64,000 bases of DNA from Guyanagaster necrorhizus (Eukaryota; Basidiomycota; Agaricomycetes; Agaricales; Physalacriaceae), in the NCBI RefSeq assembly GCF_019112545.1, contig NW_025064901.1, positions 382,164 to 446,163 of the forward strand. Reading direction: 5' to 3'. Shown here piece by piece: positions 46,330-58,287 of the stretch. Position 1 is the first letter of the stretch; the number at the start of each line of letters is the position of its first letter. The position numbers and the translations under genes are program-made. The notes below the pieces were generated by a model. That model worked only from the letters and a program-made list of their open reading frames with translations, ran no database searches and was not told the origin of the DNA.

Positions 46330-47736
46330 ATGTCTCGCCATCGCCTGAGCATATCCCTCGGTGTCCAGTCCTCTCGCAGACGCTCAGCAGCATCGCACAG
46401 CTCCTACGGCACTCGTTCACAAGGCCAGCCCACTCAGCAGATATCGTTTGCACCCAACGTTACCCCGGTCTCGTACGATCAACCTGACGATGATGATATC
46501 GTGATGGCTGACGAGGAAGGCTCTATCTTGTTCCCTGCGAGCACAGAGCCGCGCACAGAGCCGAAGCGAAAAACAAAGTCGAAGGATCCGAACCATATCC
46601 CGCGTCCCGCCAATGCATTTATGCTCTTCCGTGCTGACTTTGTGCGCCAGAAGCATGTCCCCGGCAGCATCGAAACTAATCATGGGAGCTTGTCTAAAAT
46701 CATTGGTATGTGTCGTCTTTCTGTTGTCGTGGCTTTATCTTATGTTCTCCTAGGCAGCATCTGGCACGGCTTGCCTCTTCACGAGAAAAAGAAATGGGAT
46801 ACTCGCGCCAGGCAGGAAAAAGCTCGCCACAAAAAACAATATCCCGATTACCAATTCCGCCCCGTACACAACAAGAACAAGGTAAAGGGCAAGCCCAAGT
46901 CTACCAAGAGCAAGAAGAAGTCGGCGCCTAAGAGTCGCCCGACTGAGGTCGACGAGAAGCGTTGTGAGGACGTGGCCTCACTGCTGCTCGGTGGGAAGAA
47001 GGGTGACGAACTTGCAGAGGCTGTCCGTCAACTGGATCAGACTCGAATCACCCTTGGCCTTGTTGGCCGTAGGAGTTCGAGCGTCCCGCCCGAAGTAGAC
47101 TTTGCGGGCGGTCCGATCCAACTCCCGTTGCTTTTGTCTTCAGATAGTCTTCCTCGTCGTCCTTCCTCAACTCAGCCGTTCGTTTATCTTCCCTATCCGC
47201 CTCCAGTATTCGAGCCGAGCTACCCAGCGCCTTGCCTACCCGAAGTCAACACGTCTCTCTTCGCCCACCTTAATCCCTTTGCCGCTACTTGTCCGCCACC
47301 TGCACCCCTCCAGAACATGTCAGTCTCTCCGTTCGAGCAAGTAGAGTATATTAGTCCTTTCGACTGTCCTCCTTCGCTAGCTTCCTCTTCGGTTTATTCC
47401 TCCTCGCAAGGCTCATCCCAGGGCGGCTCGTCTCAGGCTTCTTCTCCAGGTCCTGAGGAGTTGCCGGTCTTCGCCCCCCAGCCTCAAATGCCTGCATTCG
47501 ATTGGATGCCCAAGGAGCAGAGGATGTCTCTTGCAAACATACATGACGTGACCATGGTGCCCCAAGATACGCGCCTCTCCATTTCATCGCATTTCGGTCG
47601 ACCTTGGGAGGAGATCAGTGATGAGTGGTCGAGGTTGACGCTCTCTAGCGGTAGATTTTCGTTGAGCGACGTCTTGTTCAGCGCAGAGGATATGTCGATG
47701 GGTGCTGTACCTGATTTCAGTGAATTTTCCAATTAA
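46330..47736 (+). CDS. HMG-box transcription factor (MATA_HMG type)
   Basis: Starts MSRHRLSISLGVQSSRRRSA. The HMG box begins IPRPANAFMLFRADFVRQKH VPGSIETNHGSLSKIIG. It continues, after removal of a 48-base intron, as SIWHGLPLHEKKKWDTRARQ EKARHKKQYPDYQFRP, followed by a basic KGKPKSTKSKKKSAPKSR stretch. PRPxNAFMLFR is the sequence-specific (MATA/Sox-like) HMG class. The C-terminal half is Pro/Ser-rich (SSSVYSSSQGSSQGGSSQAS) and acidic near the end (AEDMSMGAVPDFSEFSN), suiting an activation domain. Agaricomycete HMG factors of this class control mating and fruiting; which one this is cannot be told. Confidence 0.9.
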   Translation: MSRHRLSISLGVQSSRRRSAASHSSYGTRSQGQPTQQISFAPNVTPVSYDQPDDDDIVMADEEGSILFPASTEPRTEPKRKTKSKDPNHIPRPANAFMLFRADFVRQKHVPGSIETNHGSLSKIIGMCRLSVVVALSYVLLGSIWHGLPLHEKKKWDTRARQEKARHKKQYPDYQFRPVHNKNKVKGKPKSTKSKKKSAPKSRPTEVDEKRCEDVASLLLGGKKGDELAEAVRQLDQTRITLGLVGRRSSSVPPEVDFAGGPIQLPLLLSSDSLPRRPSSTQPFVYLPYPPPVFEPSYPAPCLPEVNTSLFAHLNPFAATCPPPAPLQNMSVSPFEQVEYISPFDCPPSLASSSVYSSSQGSSQGGSSQASSPGPEELPVFAPQPQMPAFDWMPKEQRMSLANIHDVTMVPQDTRLSISSHFGRPWEEISDEWSRLTLSSGRFSLSDVLFSAEDMSMGAVPDFSEFSN

Positions 47737-49176
47737 TCTCACAATGACTTTTTCCTTCTTGTTTTACCTGCTGTTCTTGTTATAGCGTATCTATTAGCCT
47801 ACATTTTTACATGTATCCATAGCTTTTCTGCTCACCTCATCACAATCCTGTATCCTCCTCATCTTATCTACACGTATCCTAGATCTTGTTTATTGGCCTG
47901 GATGGCCCCACTGTATTCAAATGTTGACCTTTGAATGAAAATTGACACTTGTCGCACTGCCTTCTCGCATAGTTTCCGCTTGCAATTGTATTGAACGTAG
48001 GCCAAAAAAAAAAAAAAAAAAATTACGAAAGAGGTATAAATTACCTGATGTCGAGCCCGACCGACACTAGATTTGGCAACCGAGCAATATCTCATCGTAA
48101 ATTCATTTGCTCACATTCGAATCCTTCGCGGCGTTGGGCATGGTGTGAGCAATGCCGAGCGTATGGGAGGTCTAAGTTGTGAACGTTGGGAAGCGTGTAG
48201 ATTCCGTGTTGTTGTGAGCTAGTCGGAGCGGAGGAAACCAATGAATGATCTGGTCGAGGCCGGCGAGTTGCTCCCATTACAAATGTCTGGATGCGAAATT
48301 TGATACTTGAATAACGTTTCATTACGGTTGCTGGTCCTTATCATAGATTGAGCCATTGATGACTGTCGGAACTGAGCTGGAAAGTGAATTAGCACTTTAA
48401 CATTATTAACGACTGTGTTTCCCGTAGCAAGTCGAATTGCGCAGCTGTTCGAGGAATTACTTTTTCCATACGATGAGACATTATCGGCATCCTGAAGTCG
48501 TTTGCGTCAAGCACTCGCCAATCATCAAAGCAACGTTGCCGTGACGGGACTATCGCCTGCGAGTCGTTGGTCCTTGGCAGCCAAGAAATGCTCGGCGTCT
48601 ACATGCTGGAGTATTCGGAGAACTGTCTGGAATGTAGAGCGTTGCCGACTCGCGTTCATTTGACACCATTTGTCTCTTTAATGCCGGTAATTTTGGACCA
48701 GGCTTGATGCAGCGCGTCGCTCTCAAATCCCCTAAAGACTGCCGTTCCTTGCCCTGAGGCTGCGACACCCAATATTTCCGTAAATATTATATGGTCGCCC
48801 AGCTGACCCCAGCTGACCCGAAGGATGCGCGAGATACTCCTGACGGACGGCGGCGCGGGTTTGCGCATAAAGTTTACTCTGGCCAGTGCGGACTGCGAGG
48901 TTCCCCTAAGCTGGAATTATTGTCGCTAGCGGCTACACTGTAGTGAGACGGGGATGATGCGGGGCAGCCGCGTTATTGCCGTCGAACCAGTGGCGGCGAC
49001 CTTATTTTATATAATTATATTTTTGATTAGATCGCCATCAGTATCAATGCCACACGAGGCCCCGATACCAAATCACCCCCCCCAACGGAGCTCCTTTTGA
49101 CCACCATCATCTTCTCGACGCCTTTACCTCTCCTTCAACGCGTCGTTTCCTTCTTTTCCCATCTTGATTCCTTACC
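47737..49176. other. Gene-poor region upstream of pyruvate carboxylase
   Basis: About 1.4 kb. It contains a 19-base A run (48004-48022). On the minus strand at 48092-48322 a short frame (SSQQHGIYTLPNVHNLDLPY) looks somewhat protein-like but has no recognisable partner exons. The CT-rich stretch at 49085-49160 is probably the pyruvate carboxylase transcription start region. Confidence 0.45.
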
Positions 49177-52100
49177 ATGACCACCCTTCATCCCCCAAGG
49201 CTCGCTCCAATCTTTGCTGGCACCCCCAGCGCTCCGGGTACGCCCGTTCATTCCATCCAGACGATGAGGAGGAAGTCCGCTGGCCATTCCGGGCCTTTGA
49301 CCAAGATTCTTGTTGCAAACAGAGGCGTATGTTCTTTTTGTATTCCTTCAGGTCACTCCGTCTGTACTCTAGCATATCCAGGAAATCGCCATCCGTGTAT
49401 TCCGCACTGCTCATGAGCTGGCAATGCACACTGTCGCCATCTACTCGTATGAGGATCGCTTATCTGCCCATCGTCAGAAGGTACGCTCTTCGTTGCATCC
49501 ATCTGGCATTTTCACCTAGGGTCTTCTAGTCCGACGAGGCATACCAAGTCGGCAAGGGTCTAACTCCCGTTGGCGCCTACTTGGCCCAGGACGATATTAT
49601 CAGGATCGCATTGGAACATGGTGTCGATATGATCCATCCTGGGTACGCCCTTCAGCTTTTGGTATAATACTAATTCTCTTATCATCGATCACAGCTATGG
49701 TTTCCTCTCCGAAAACGCAGACTTTGCGAGGAAGGTTGAACAAGCTGGCCTTGCTTTCATTGGACCTTCTCCAGAAGTAATCGATGGTCTGGGTGACAAG
49801 ACCAAAGCCCGAACACTTGGTGCGTCTTATTCTCTCGTCTCGTTTCTCCACTAAGTCTGACACTGATGGTCGAATAGCTATGAAATGTGGTGTTCCCGTT
49901 GTTCCCGGAACCCCAGGACCCGTCGAGTCTTACCAAGAGGGAGCCGCATTCATCCAAGAATACGGATTCCCAGGTACGTTCCTTTTTCTCGTGTAGAACT
50001 GGGACAATCTCTCATCACCATCCACAGTTATTATCAAGGCTGCCATGGGAGGTGGAGGTCGTGGTATGCGTGTCGTACGGGAACAGTCTGACTTTGAGTC
50101 TTCGTTCGAGCGTGCTGTTAGTGAAGCCAAGTCTGCTTTCGGTGATGGAACCGTGTTCATTGAGCGTTTCCTCGAACGTCCCCGTCACATTGAAGTCCAG
50201 CTCTTGGCCGATGCCCAGGGTAACACAATCCATCTATTTGAACGTGATTGCTCTGTACAGCGACGTCATCAAAAGGTTGTGGAGGTGGCGCCGGCAACTC
50301 ATCTCCCCGAGGAAGTCAGGCAGGCAATTTTGTCCGACGCGATCAAGCTAGCCAAGAGTGTAGGGTACAGAAATGCGGGGACAGCAGAGTTTTTGGTCGA
50401 CCAGATGGGACGACACTACTTTATTGAGATCAACCCGCGTATTCAGGTCGAACATACGATCACCGGTGCGGTTTTTACTGTCAACATTGTTCATTCGACT
50501 TATTCTTGTCTAGAGGAGATTACTGGCATTGATATTGTTGCCGCACAAATCCAAATTGCGGCGGGTGCCACATTGCCACAGCTTGGCCTTACCCAAGATG
50601 CAATCACCAAGCGGGGATTCGCTATACAATGCCGAGTTACCACTGAAGATGCTGCGCAGAACTTCCAACCCGATACCGGAAAAATTGAAGTGTACCGAAG
50701 TGCGGGCGGCAACGGCGTTCGTCTCGATGCATCCTCAGGCTTTGCCGGTGCCCAAATCACTGTGAGTACATTGGAGTGTGACTTGGACACGGTTCACTAG
50801 TTTTCAGCCTCACTACGACAGTTTGCTTGTTAAATGTACTGTCAGCGGTACGACATACGAAGTCGCCCGACGAAAGATGCTACGAGCCCTTGTGGAGTTC
50901 CGAATCCGTGGTGTCAAGGTTTGTGTTCCGATGCGTATTTGAATTTACCCCGATAACGCGTTTGGTCTCTAGACGAACATTCCCTTCCTGTTCCGACTGC
51001 TCACGCATGACATTTTCATCGGTGGTAAGACCTGGACCACGGTAAGATCCCTATGATTTCTGTAGAGGTTTGCAGGCGAATTCAAATCCCTTCTCAGTTT
51101 ATCGATGACACCCCCGATCTCTTCAAGCTAGTTCAAAGTCAAAACCGTGCCCAAAAGCTGCTTGCTTATCTTGGAGACCTTGCTGTCAATGGCAGCTCTA
51201 TCAAGGGACAGACCGTAAGTACCATCTTTCTGACTTTGACACGATAAAGCACCGACGACGGATTTCCGAAGGGCGAACCAGGTCTCAAAGACGAAGTGGT
51301 TATCCCTAAATTCCAAAGCCGTGAAGACCCTCTCAATGGTGCACCCCTTGATACCACCTATCCTTGTGAAGTTGGTTGGAGAAACATCATCGTCGAGAAA
51401 GGTCCAGAGGCGTTTGCGAAGGCTGTTCGCGAATATCCCGGAACTCTGATCATGGACACTACCTGGCGTGATGCCCACCAGTCTTTGCTTGCTACCCGTT
51501 TGAGGACTATTGATATGGTCAACATCGCCAAGGAGACGAGTTACGCACTGGCTAATTGTTACAGTTTGGAGTGCTGGGGTGGTGCCACGTTCGACGTGGC
51601 TATGAGGTTCCTGTACGAGGATCCATGGGAGCGATTAGTAAGTACATTGGGTCTCCAGGGAATTGGCTCTAATGACGTTGATCATTTAGAGGACTTTGAG
51701 GAAGCTCGTCCCCAACATTCCATTCCAAGCCCTCGTCCGTGGTGCCAATGGAGTGGGTTACACCAGTTATCCGTGTGTATCTTTGCAATCGTATCCCATG
51801 TCGTAACTTACATTGTTTCTCAGCGATAACGCAATCTACGACTTCTCCAAGAAGGCTGTCGAGAATGGACTCGACATCTTCCGTGTCTTCGATTCCTTGA
51901 ACTACTTTGGTAAGTTTAAAATTAATAATCGTGTATGTTCACCCAATGATACCTCTTATTTTCCACAATAGAAAATGTGAGCAGTTGATATTCATAGAAA
52001 GAGCACCTTTTCTGACACTGTTTGTAGATGAGACTTGGCATAGATGCTGCGAAAAAGGCTGGTGGTGTTTGTGAAGCTGTTGTTTGCTACAGCGGAGATG

Positions 52101-54170
52101 TTGCCAGCCCCACGGAGACCAAGTATACCTTGAAATACTATCTCGACTTCGTCGACCAATTGGTCAAGGAAGGAATCCATGTTCTTGGTGTCAAGGACAT
52201 GGCCGGTTTATTGAAACCCGAGGCTGCCAAGATGTGAGTGTCCATCATAGCTCATACGAGAAACTGTCTGCTCACCCTATTTTCTCGTTTTCCCAAGCTT
52301 GATTGGTGCCATCAGGCAAAGACACCCTGATCTTCCTATCCATGTTCACTCGCACGATACCGCGGGTATCGCTGCTGCGAGCATGATCGCCTGTGCTGCG
52401 GCAGGTGCTGATGTCGTTGACGTTGCTATAGACAGTCAGTGTGTCTTCTTTCTCTATGTCGCACAGTTGAACTTAGGTTCGTCTTTTCTGTGCGACAGGC
52501 ATGTCGGGCTTGACGTCCCAACCATCAATGGGTGCCGTTTGTATGGCACTTGAGCAAACGTCTCTTGGCACAGGCATCCGGTTCGAAGACATTCAAGCAC
52601 TCAACTTGTACTGGAGTCAGGTTCGTATGTTGTACAGCTGCTTCGAGGCTAACGTCAGGGCTTCCGACTCGAGTGTCTTCGATCACGAGATGCCAGGTGG
52701 TCAATATACCAACCTCATGGTACGCAGTCGTTAACCTCCCAATTATCAATGATTAAGTGGTCATGTGTTAGTTCCAAGCTTCTCAGCTCGGCCTGGGGAC
52801 ACAATGGACCGGCAAGTGTTTCCTCTTCGTCCCTCAGAAGACGGTGTCCTGACAATCGTGCAGTCATCAAGCAAAAATACATTGAAGCCAACGAACTGGT
52901 AAGTTGATATCATATTCTCGGTAATATGCGCTGATTAATGTTTTCAATAGTGCGGAAATATCATCAAGGTCAATGGCACCACCAGTTTGGTCTGAATACA
53001 GGTGCTGACTGCCCTCAAGGTTACACCGTCATCGAAGGTTGTTGGTGACTTTGCCCAATGGATGACATCCAACTCGTTCACCAAGAAAGATGTCCTCGAG
53101 CGTGCGGAGCATTTGGACTTCCCGTCATCGGTCGTGGAATTCTTCCAAGGTTATCTTGGACAGCCTGTGGGAGGATTCCCTGAGCCTCTGCGCACTCAAA
53201 TCATCAGGAATAAGCCAAGAATTGACGGCCGTCCGGGCGCAACTATGGAACCCCTGAACTTCAAGAAGATCAAAGCGGAGTTACGAAGCAAGTTCGGTAA
53301 ACATATCACAGACGCTGATGTTACTTCGTATGTGATGTACCCGAAAGTATGCTATTAATCGATTCTTGTTTTTGGAGATATATACTAACCAGGACAATTA
53401 GGTGTTCGAGGAATACCAGGGATTTATTGAGAAGTATGGTGATCTGAGGTGTGTCCCTGGAACGAATTGATGTTGCATCGCTTGACTCGGGTTCTCAGTG
53501 TCATTCCCACGAGATATTTCTTGGGTCGCCCAGATGTCGGCGAAGAAATGCACATCTCTATTGAGAAGGGAAAGACGTTGATCATCCGTCTTATGGCCGT
53601 CGGACCGGTGGTCGAAGGGCGTGCTCAGCGCGACGTTTGGTTCGAAGTGAATGGAGAGGTACCTGTTACTTTTCTTCACTGGAGACGTGCCGCTGATGTA
53701 CTGTGGTATTTCAGGTCCGAGCCGTGTCCGTGGAAGACAAGAATTCTGCTGTTGAAACGGTTTCGCGGGAGAAGGCGACCACGGACCCAGGTTCCGTTGG
53801 CGCTCCAATGTCCGGAGTCGTGGTGGAGGTAAGGGTGAAGGAAGGCCAAGAGATCAAGAAGGGAGACCCCGTTTGCGGTGAGTGAATTGAATATGCCAAG
53901 ACATGCTATTTTCTGATTTGAACATGTACAGTACTGAGTGCTATGAAGGCAAGTGCGATGCTTGACGACTTGTAATGTTTTCCCTGATCAAAGAACAACA
54001 GATGGAATCTGCGGTGACCGCGCCGGTTTCTGGACACGTCAAGCGGGTGGTTGTTCAAGAAGGCATGTTATCTCTATCGTTCTGATGCTCAGTCAGAGCT
54101 AACGATTCATTCTATTCGTGCAGGCGACTCCATCAACCAAGGCGATCTCACGGTCGAAATTGTACATTAA
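49177..54170 (+). CDS. PYC: Pyruvate carboxylase
   Basis: [20 protein letters not shown] head, then the biotin carboxylase domain: [50 protein letters not shown], the ATP-grasp loop [14 protein letters not shown] and [20 protein letters not shown]. The carboxyltransferase domain has [72 protein letters not shown] and [20 protein letters not shown]. The tetramerisation part gives [20 protein letters not shown]. The biotin carrier domain ends [14 protein letters not shown] and [10 protein letters not shown]. The enzyme makes oxaloacetate from pyruvate, in fungi usually in the cytosol; no presequence is obvious here. About 20 introns, one of which has a GC donor beside a 17-base exon. Confidence 0.97.
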
Positions 54171-57100
54171 TGCACCATATAGAGAAGTAGGTGCGCCTAT
54201 GTTGGACCATGTTGTCGGAACAAACCTTAATGTAATCTTTCTATAGAAAGATGAATTGTACTGTTAGCTACCTTGTTGTAAATTGTGACGGAATCAAAAA
54301 CTCATTCTTGGCTTGGTCTAAAACATACGGTGCTGGTCATGTCATTTCCTGTCAGTTTGAAGGATCGCGTCAAGATGATTATTGGTACTTGGTAGCTGAT
54401 TCCTTTGGTTGTCATGTGTCGCAGTTTTTGGTGACGGATTCCGCTGTTTCTGTATTGCCGGGATCGAGATATGACTAGTACTCAGCACCAAAAGTTCCTC
54501 AAGTGATTCTCAGGTTGATTATCGAGGTAAAAATTAAACGAAATGACATATGTCGACCTTCGCCTCTCGTTTTTTTTTTTAGATTTTGAGGTCATAGGAA
54601 GTCTAGGGAACGATGATCGCAAGGCATATGGTGTTGCAGACCATACCGTACATGGAGGGAAAGGGGGTGAATCCATCTGCCCAGATCACTTGTGCTTGCA
54701 CGGATCTCAGCGAAGCCTAGGGAAAGTACAAGTCTCCGAAGAAGCGGGTCCGGGTGCAATGATACTTAGCCATTGTTCAAACCTTGAAAGGAGTACTATT
54801 GCGACAGAGGGAGCATCGGAAGCCACAATCAGAATACTAGTACGCGCGTGATGTCAGCGCTGGAGATCCGGATTTTAGGAGACTTGGTCGCATTGTATTC
54901 GGATATATAGAAGCTTAAGCAATCCCGCGGAGGATACAGAGAGCTCACCGAATCATGCGCCTAGGTGGAGTAAGGTAGTAAGGTATGGAATCCATGGAGG
55001 ACCTAAGGCCCAAGTATGTTGTGTGGACCAAACTTTAACTACTCTATCTCAAGTATTCCAACTCTTGAGCTTTGCCGATTTTGTAGGGACATTTATAGAG
55101 CAGGTGAGCGAGAATTGTCACACAGAAGGAGATGTGGAATGAGAAGCTTTTGGCAGGAACGTGAACGGGAAGCTTGGCAACTTTGTTTCGGCTAGGGTCA
55201 CACCCGAGCCTCCTCAGCCAGTGAAAAATTGACGTTCCATTCTTTCTGAAATAAGCTGCAGCTGAGCGGTGAATAGGCGACATAAAAACAATGGCGGCTA
55301 CAAACGACGAAGCAATTGAAAAGAGAGGGGAGGAACCCAGGGCGCGGTACAAGCTACAGAGACTTGGATATGGTAAATACCAATAATGAACGCTTGAGCA
55401 CTGACCTAGCTAGAATCGTGTGCGATTGATGGAGAAATTGAAAAGACACTAGCGATCAGATCAGGGGCCGAGATGAGGGCGGTTCCTCTGAGGTTCATTG
55501 CTGCCAGTAGTGAGGAGTCTACTTTCATTTGTATTTTTGTCTTATAAAGTCAAGGGCGGCCAATCTATGATATATTGATGTCTATCTCTTTACACTATAG
55601 TATTTATCTGGATCTTGCATAGATTCTTACGATAGGCAGCATGACGACATGCCTGATTGTCTTTTCAACAGCTACATCAACCTGCAACCTCAGTCCGTTC
55701 TCCACCCAACTCGGACATCCCGATCGGTAATATGGGCGGAATTGTTTCCTTACAACGTAAGTACTTTTGCGGGCTCGTGGGTGGATCATGTTTTTTTTAA
55801 AGTTCGAACTTGATGGTAGCGTGGTTCCACAGTAGTCTTGGATGCTGCATCTTGAAAGTGTTTTGTTGCTGTGATGAGTACGATAACTAGCGGCGATATA
55901 TATACTCTACACGAAGTATGTGCAAGGCCTTTACGGCAGTTACCAATATGATCACGAGAGTGAATAGCAAAGGTCGTGCCGCTGTTCCGCCCCAGTGGAC
56001 GATGGGATCCGCTTAAATGGCACTAAAAGTGGGTCAGTTATAGGCAAGTATGGCTGCGGTGCGCACGACAGAGTAAAATAAAAGATCAGCTGTTATCCAT
56101 CCTAAATTCAAAAGCTGTTCATGTTCGTGCACCAATTGCAATGTAGATGACTGACGAGACTCGCCACATTACGGGATAGTACACAACCTGTAACTTGACT
56201 GACTTGAATCTCGAAATCATTTTGCAGAGATTGGATGAACGATGAACGAATTTTAAATTTAAAAGGTTGCTGGGTCTGGCAGATTGCGAGATTATTACTG
56301 TTGGAACAAAATAGTCTTCTTGAATTCCCTGGAAAACCCCAACTAGTTCATGTCGAGCCCAAAATTTTGGCGTTGGATGAGACACTTGCTTAACTCAAGC
56401 CATCCATTGGCTGATATTTTCAAACGATTGGATTGCAAGCGTGAGGGGTGACGTGAGTCAGTGAAATATGTACCCTGGTCTGTACAACTTTATTTCGATC
56501 AGAGAAGATGGTCAAGTGCGAATTCCGACGAAATCGACAGTGTGAAAGTTGTGTCGGGTGCCACCAAGAAATCGCTTCCTCCAGATAGAATTTTATTGGC
56601 TGCTTTGAAGGAGAACTCTTTCCAGTCGTTCTATATAAATCCAAATCGTTATCGAGAGGAATACGGGGCGCGAAATAGGAATTCGGATCGGGTGGCTGTG
56701 TTTCGGATCACTAGGATCTCCCTCCCGTTTCCCTCCCTTCTCTGCGTGAAGCTGGAAGGTTCACACACACTGGAATATCGGCTACGAATAGCTGGACTGG
56801 AAATTTTCTTCATTTGTCCAGAATAAAGTTGGGGCTCTTTCAACATTCTCATGTCAACATTCTGATCAATCCGAGAATGCAATTCTCACACAGTGCGATT
56901 CCTCGATCAACGCTCAGTTTCTTCGATTCAGATACAGCTAGATCTCACTTGGGAGCTGTTTTGAAAATTTCAACCCAATGATCAGGTCACGTAGCCTGTT
57001 CTTTTCTACACGAATTTCGAAGATTTGCACCCGTTTCTCCGATATCGCGGACGTGGGTCCTGCCTGTATGAGGCCGATCTAACTCTCCAGCTGAATGCGG

Positions 57101-58287
57101 ACATATGGATCAACATTGTACACCCATTCAACTCGTGCGGGAGGAGCTTATGGCACCTAGACTGATTGCTGGGCCTGCCGTCATTCTTCGCGTTTACGGC
57201 GTGTCGGTTTCCAAGGGCAAGTTGTATATCATCATCATCATCATCGAAAGAAGACGAAAGACCAGAGTATGATGTACGTGAGAGAACCTTGATGCGAGGG
57301 TATGCTGTTGAAGTATCCAAGCAGGAAGGCGATGCTCTTTAGTGTCCAATATCTCGGAGAGGCGGTGGACTGTAGTGTACATAGTGCCGGTATATTTAAC
57401 TCTAGTAGGGTGATGCTTAGTATTTCCGTATCCAAGGCTATTCCTGCGTGCAAGTGAATGAGAAGACCAAGAAGACGTCCTGATTTGCTACTCATGAACA
57501 GGGAAGCTGATGGTGTGTGAACCGTTACTCATGGTCCCACCTTCGAATTCTCAAGAGGCCTGGGTACGTACCGCGAGTTGTGAAGACTGATCTTCTCCGG
57601 ACGGCGGAGACCGCACCGCAGTAGGATCTCGAGCTAATCAGTTGAGTGCTGTCGGTGTTTGTCTGGCGATGGGAAAACACCGTCTGCCCGACCCGGGTCT
57701 AAGGCGATCCGGGAGTCTCCTCTATTGCATGAGAACCGTAGCGGATGGAATGCCTTCCAGGAACTTTTATAGCTAGCTATTCATAGTGTAGATCAAGAGA
57801 ATCGGGGGGGGGTCTTTATGGCTTCACGCGAGGACGCCGACCCGCAGCTAGATCAACAGGGTTACTGAGGGGACTACACCAGAGCACTAGCAGCTTGAAG
57901 GATGATTGTACTAGGTTCATCGACGGGAAACAGTCTATTCTATTCATTTATGGAGAGTAACATCGGTACCGCTACCGCTGAGCATCGACAGAAGCAGCTT
58001 AGGTTCAGATTGTAGCCAAGTAGAGCAAGTGTTCGAGGTCGATGGCGGTACCTTTCGCCATTAAAGGGGACGTTCCTGGCGATAGACTCTGAGGGCCAGT
58101 CACGATCTGGACGTCCACAATTTTGGGAAGGGGCGCAGAGGCCGGAGTCGAGGGAAAAGGAAATAGAAAACGACCACGTGAAGCAAAAACATGAACAACG
58201 GGTTCTTTTGCATTGCGGAAAACAAGCACCGAGTACTGAGATTACATTGAAGACAAAAACAGATCCAAGCAAAACTATACCACCATG
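54171..58287. other. 4.1 kb gene-poor region
   Basis: Many short frames, none recognisable or joinable. On the minus strand, 55044-55352 (SSPLFSIASSFVAAIVFMSP IHRSAAAYFRK) and 54650-54850 have weak protein-like character. On the plus strand, 56461-56826 stays open for 121 codons without an ATG start. A short TCA/ATG trinucleotide run lies at about 57229-57245 and a nine-base G run at 57804-57812. This may be decayed or very young sequence. Confidence 0.45.

Noticed and set aside
30000..49000. Possible secondary-metabolite or mating cluster (cyclase, membrane proteins, MFS transporter, HMG factor)
   Set aside because: The cyclase is the housekeeping lanosterol synthase, the membrane proteins are unrelated to each other, and no P450, synthase, pheromone or receptor gene is nearby.
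56461..56826. 121-codon plus-strand frame in the gene-poor region
   Set aside because: Begins with a non-ATG codon, has no recognisable domain, and no partner exons were found.
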